Shown one piece after another: positions 62,658 through 64,000 of a stretch of DNA of 64,000 nucleotides. Source of the stretch: Schaalia sp. lx-260 (GTDB taxonomy: Bacteria; Actinomycetota; Actinomycetes; Actinomycetales; Actinomycetaceae); NCBI RefSeq assembly GCF_021083645.1, contig NZ_JAJNRQ010000001.1:186001-250000 (forward strand). Reading direction: 5' to 3'. Position 1 is the first letter of the stretch. Every line of letters starts with the position of its first letter. Made by a program: the position numbers and the translations under genes. The notes beneath the pieces were generated by a model. It was not told the DNA's origin. It worked only from the letters and a program-made list of their open reading frames with translations, and did no database searches.

Positions 62658-64000
62658 ATGAACAACGCCATTGAGCAATGGCGTGACGATCTTGCGCGCA
62701 TTACCGCAGATGAGGGAGGGGACAGTGCGCCACGCCTGACAATCGGTACTGCCCACCCCGGAGGATTAGCGCAACTATACGCACATCACACGACACGATT
62801 GTCTAATCTGGTGCGTGAACCCGCATCACAGCAACGCGCAATGGAACGGGCACGCACCATCATTGCGCGCGCAGAAGACCTCACCATTCATCACGGCGTA
62901 GGACCCGTCCACTTATCAATCGGCAGAGCCTCATGGACCCAAAACGGGCAACGCATGTCCTCAGCCGTATTCTTACGTCCACTCCATTTAGAAAAAGACG
63001 GAGACGATGTTCTTTTAACGCTTCGCTCCGGAACAACACTGGCTCCTGTGATTCATGAGGCCTTAACAGCTTCAGGTGTTCACATCGACTTAGAAAAACT
63101 TCTCACACAAGCCACAACAGTTCACGGTTTTTCTTCAACGAAGGCTCTTGCAGCACTACGTGAAGCAGCTTCACGCTTAGAAAACTTTAACTTAACAGAT
63201 GAACTGATTCTAGGAATCTTTGAGCATCCGGCTTCCACTTTACTTCGAGAACTGACCCAATCAAACCCGCTTTTGAGCACTCCACTTATCCGCGCCCTTG
63301 CAGGGGAAGTAGAAGCTCAAAAAAACTTCGCCGCGCCTTTACCTGAACCAAATCCTCATGATCGTGACCCGTGGAAAGAACGCGGCGCAGGTGACCTGAC
63401 ACCCCAACAACAAGACGTTGTAGAAACAGTGGCCGCAGGCCGTTCCCTCGTCATCAATGTTCCTGAAGGAGCCGACGGTGGAACAATACTTGGTGCCCTG
63501 CTTGCTGACGCTGCAGCGCACGGCCGAAGCACCCTCCATATCGCAGGCTCCCCCTCGCGAACAGCACGAGCTGAAGCACGATTACGTGAACTAGGCCTTG
63601 ACGAAATTGCTGTCCGCATTGACGGAAGCACCGAAAGCGCAGACATTATGCGTGACCGTTTAACCGGTGCAATCGTTGATACGACAGGGGTGGAAGACCC
63701 CGCTCAAGTAGATGACATGCGTAAGCAACTTGTTCAAGTACGACATATGCTTTCGCAACACATGACGCATTTACATAAACCCTTCCACGAATTTGGTGTG
63801 AGCGCTTTTGATGCACTTCAAGTCCTCACAGACCTCACAGGCGCACATCCGAAACCACGCACAAAAGTACGATTACGTGAAGAAGTCCTTTTAGATATTG
63901 CTTCAGACCGAGGCGAACGAGCACGTACCCTGCTGCACCGGGCAGCGACATTAGGAATTTTTTCTCGCTCAACCACGCACGGCGCGTGGAAAGGCATTGT
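62658..64000 (+). CDS. Large helicase-like protein, N-terminal part (open to the right edge)
   Basis: An open frame from the ATG at 62658 to the window end, about 447 residues so far. The N-terminal 230 residues (WRDDLARITADEGG, GPVHLSIGRASWTQNGQ, FLRPLHLEKDGDDVLLTLRSG) resemble the front domain of large actinobacterial superfamily 1 helicase-like proteins. Residues ~245-300 read LTPQQQDVVETVAAGRSLVINVPEGADGGTILGALLADA, which matches a Q-motif plus motif I in spacing, but the P-loop GxxGxGKS/T is replaced by VPEGADGGT. ATP binding may therefore be altered or lost. No ribosome binding site is obvious at the start, so the true start may differ. The helicase core lies outside the window. Confidence 0.72.
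   Translation, partial: MNNAIEQWRDDLARITADEGGDSAPRLTIGTAHPGGLAQLYAHHTTRLSNLVREPASQQRAMERARTIIARAEDLTIHHGVGPVHLSIGRASWTQNGQRMSSAVFLRPLHLEKDGDDVLLTLRSGTTLAPVIHEALTASGVHIDLEKLLTQATTVHGFSSTKALAALREAASRLENFNLTDELILGIFEHPASTLLRELTQSNPLLSTPLIRALAGEVEAQKNFAAPLPEPNPHDRDPWKERGAGDLTPQQQDVVETVAAGRSLVINVPEGADGGTILGALLADAAAHGRSTLHIAGSPSRTARAEARLRELGLDEIAVRIDGSTESADIMRDRLTGAIVDTTGVEDPAQVDDMRKQLVQVRHMLSQHMTHLHKPFHEFGVSAFDALQVLTDLTGAHPKPRTKVRLREEVLLDIASDRGERARTLLHRAATLGIFSRSTTHGAWKGI

Overview
The window reads as a chromosomal segment of a Gram-positive actinobacterium of moderate GC content. Supporting signs are the split PurS/PurQ/PurL purine genes, an IdeR/DtxR regulator, a DUF3027 gene paired with a cold-shock gene, a c-di-AMP (ydaO-type) riboswitch in front of an NlpC/P60 secreted hydrolase, frequent GTG/TTG starts, and three surface proteins ending in LAxTG-type sorting signals (the class E sortase variant). 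A host-associated member of the Actinomycetaceae or a relative is my inference; no species call is made. I found no insertion sequence, prophage, CRISPR array or rRNA.

Layout. Positions 1-3528 (minus strand) hold a compact run: MFS transporter, 2H-phosphoesterase-like protein, MgtC/SapB-like membrane protein, and a LacI-family regulator that runs off the left edge. Positions 3821-9661 (plus) are the purine genes purD-purC-purS-purQ-purL, closed by a strong terminator. Then come a small membrane protein, ptsI, the aspartate-pathway pair lysC-asd, thioredoxin, a TetR regulator and a Nudix hydrolase. At 17-23 kb lie a first LAxTG surface protein, a glutamine amidotransferase plus a GCS2 glutamate-cysteine ligase, a YjbR-like protein and a zinc alcohol dehydrogenase. 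metF-metE (23.4-26.9 kb) follow behind a long, structured leader. An AlkD-like repair protein and a uridine-kinase-like protein converge at 27.8 kb.

Positions 28.7-35.7 kb form a carbon-source block: lutABC (lactate oxidation), a SorC-family regulator, and glpF-glpK (glycerol uptake and phosphorylation). Next are an NYN-domain nuclease, a cold-shock/DUF3027/NCS2 permease set, serC, ideR, the riboswitch-controlled NlpC/P60 protein, a tandem universal stress protein and tRNA-Arg(CCT). Positions 44.9-52.5 kb carry two large surface proteins (a TAP-like hydrolase with Ig-like repeats; a beta-helix/MucBP adhesin) flanking a PaiA-like acetyltransferase. The right end holds rpiB, a two-subunit ABC exporter, a membrane protein with a DUF5067-like domain, bifunctional putA, and the 5' part of a helicase-like gene that runs off the edge.

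The most interesting signal is at the DUF4190/DUF5067-like gene (57939-58768, minus). Its start codon, which has a very good ribosome binding site, is followed after two codons by a run of nine C residues that puts the gene out of frame with an immediate TAG. Ten (or seven) C residues would restore an uninterrupted 276-residue protein. This is the classic layout of a phase-variable locus caught in the OFF state. Two further 11-base homopolymers sit in upstream regions (G11 at 10282, T11 at 52606, the latter just upstream of the large adhesin), so the genome may use slipped-strand switching at several surface-related loci.
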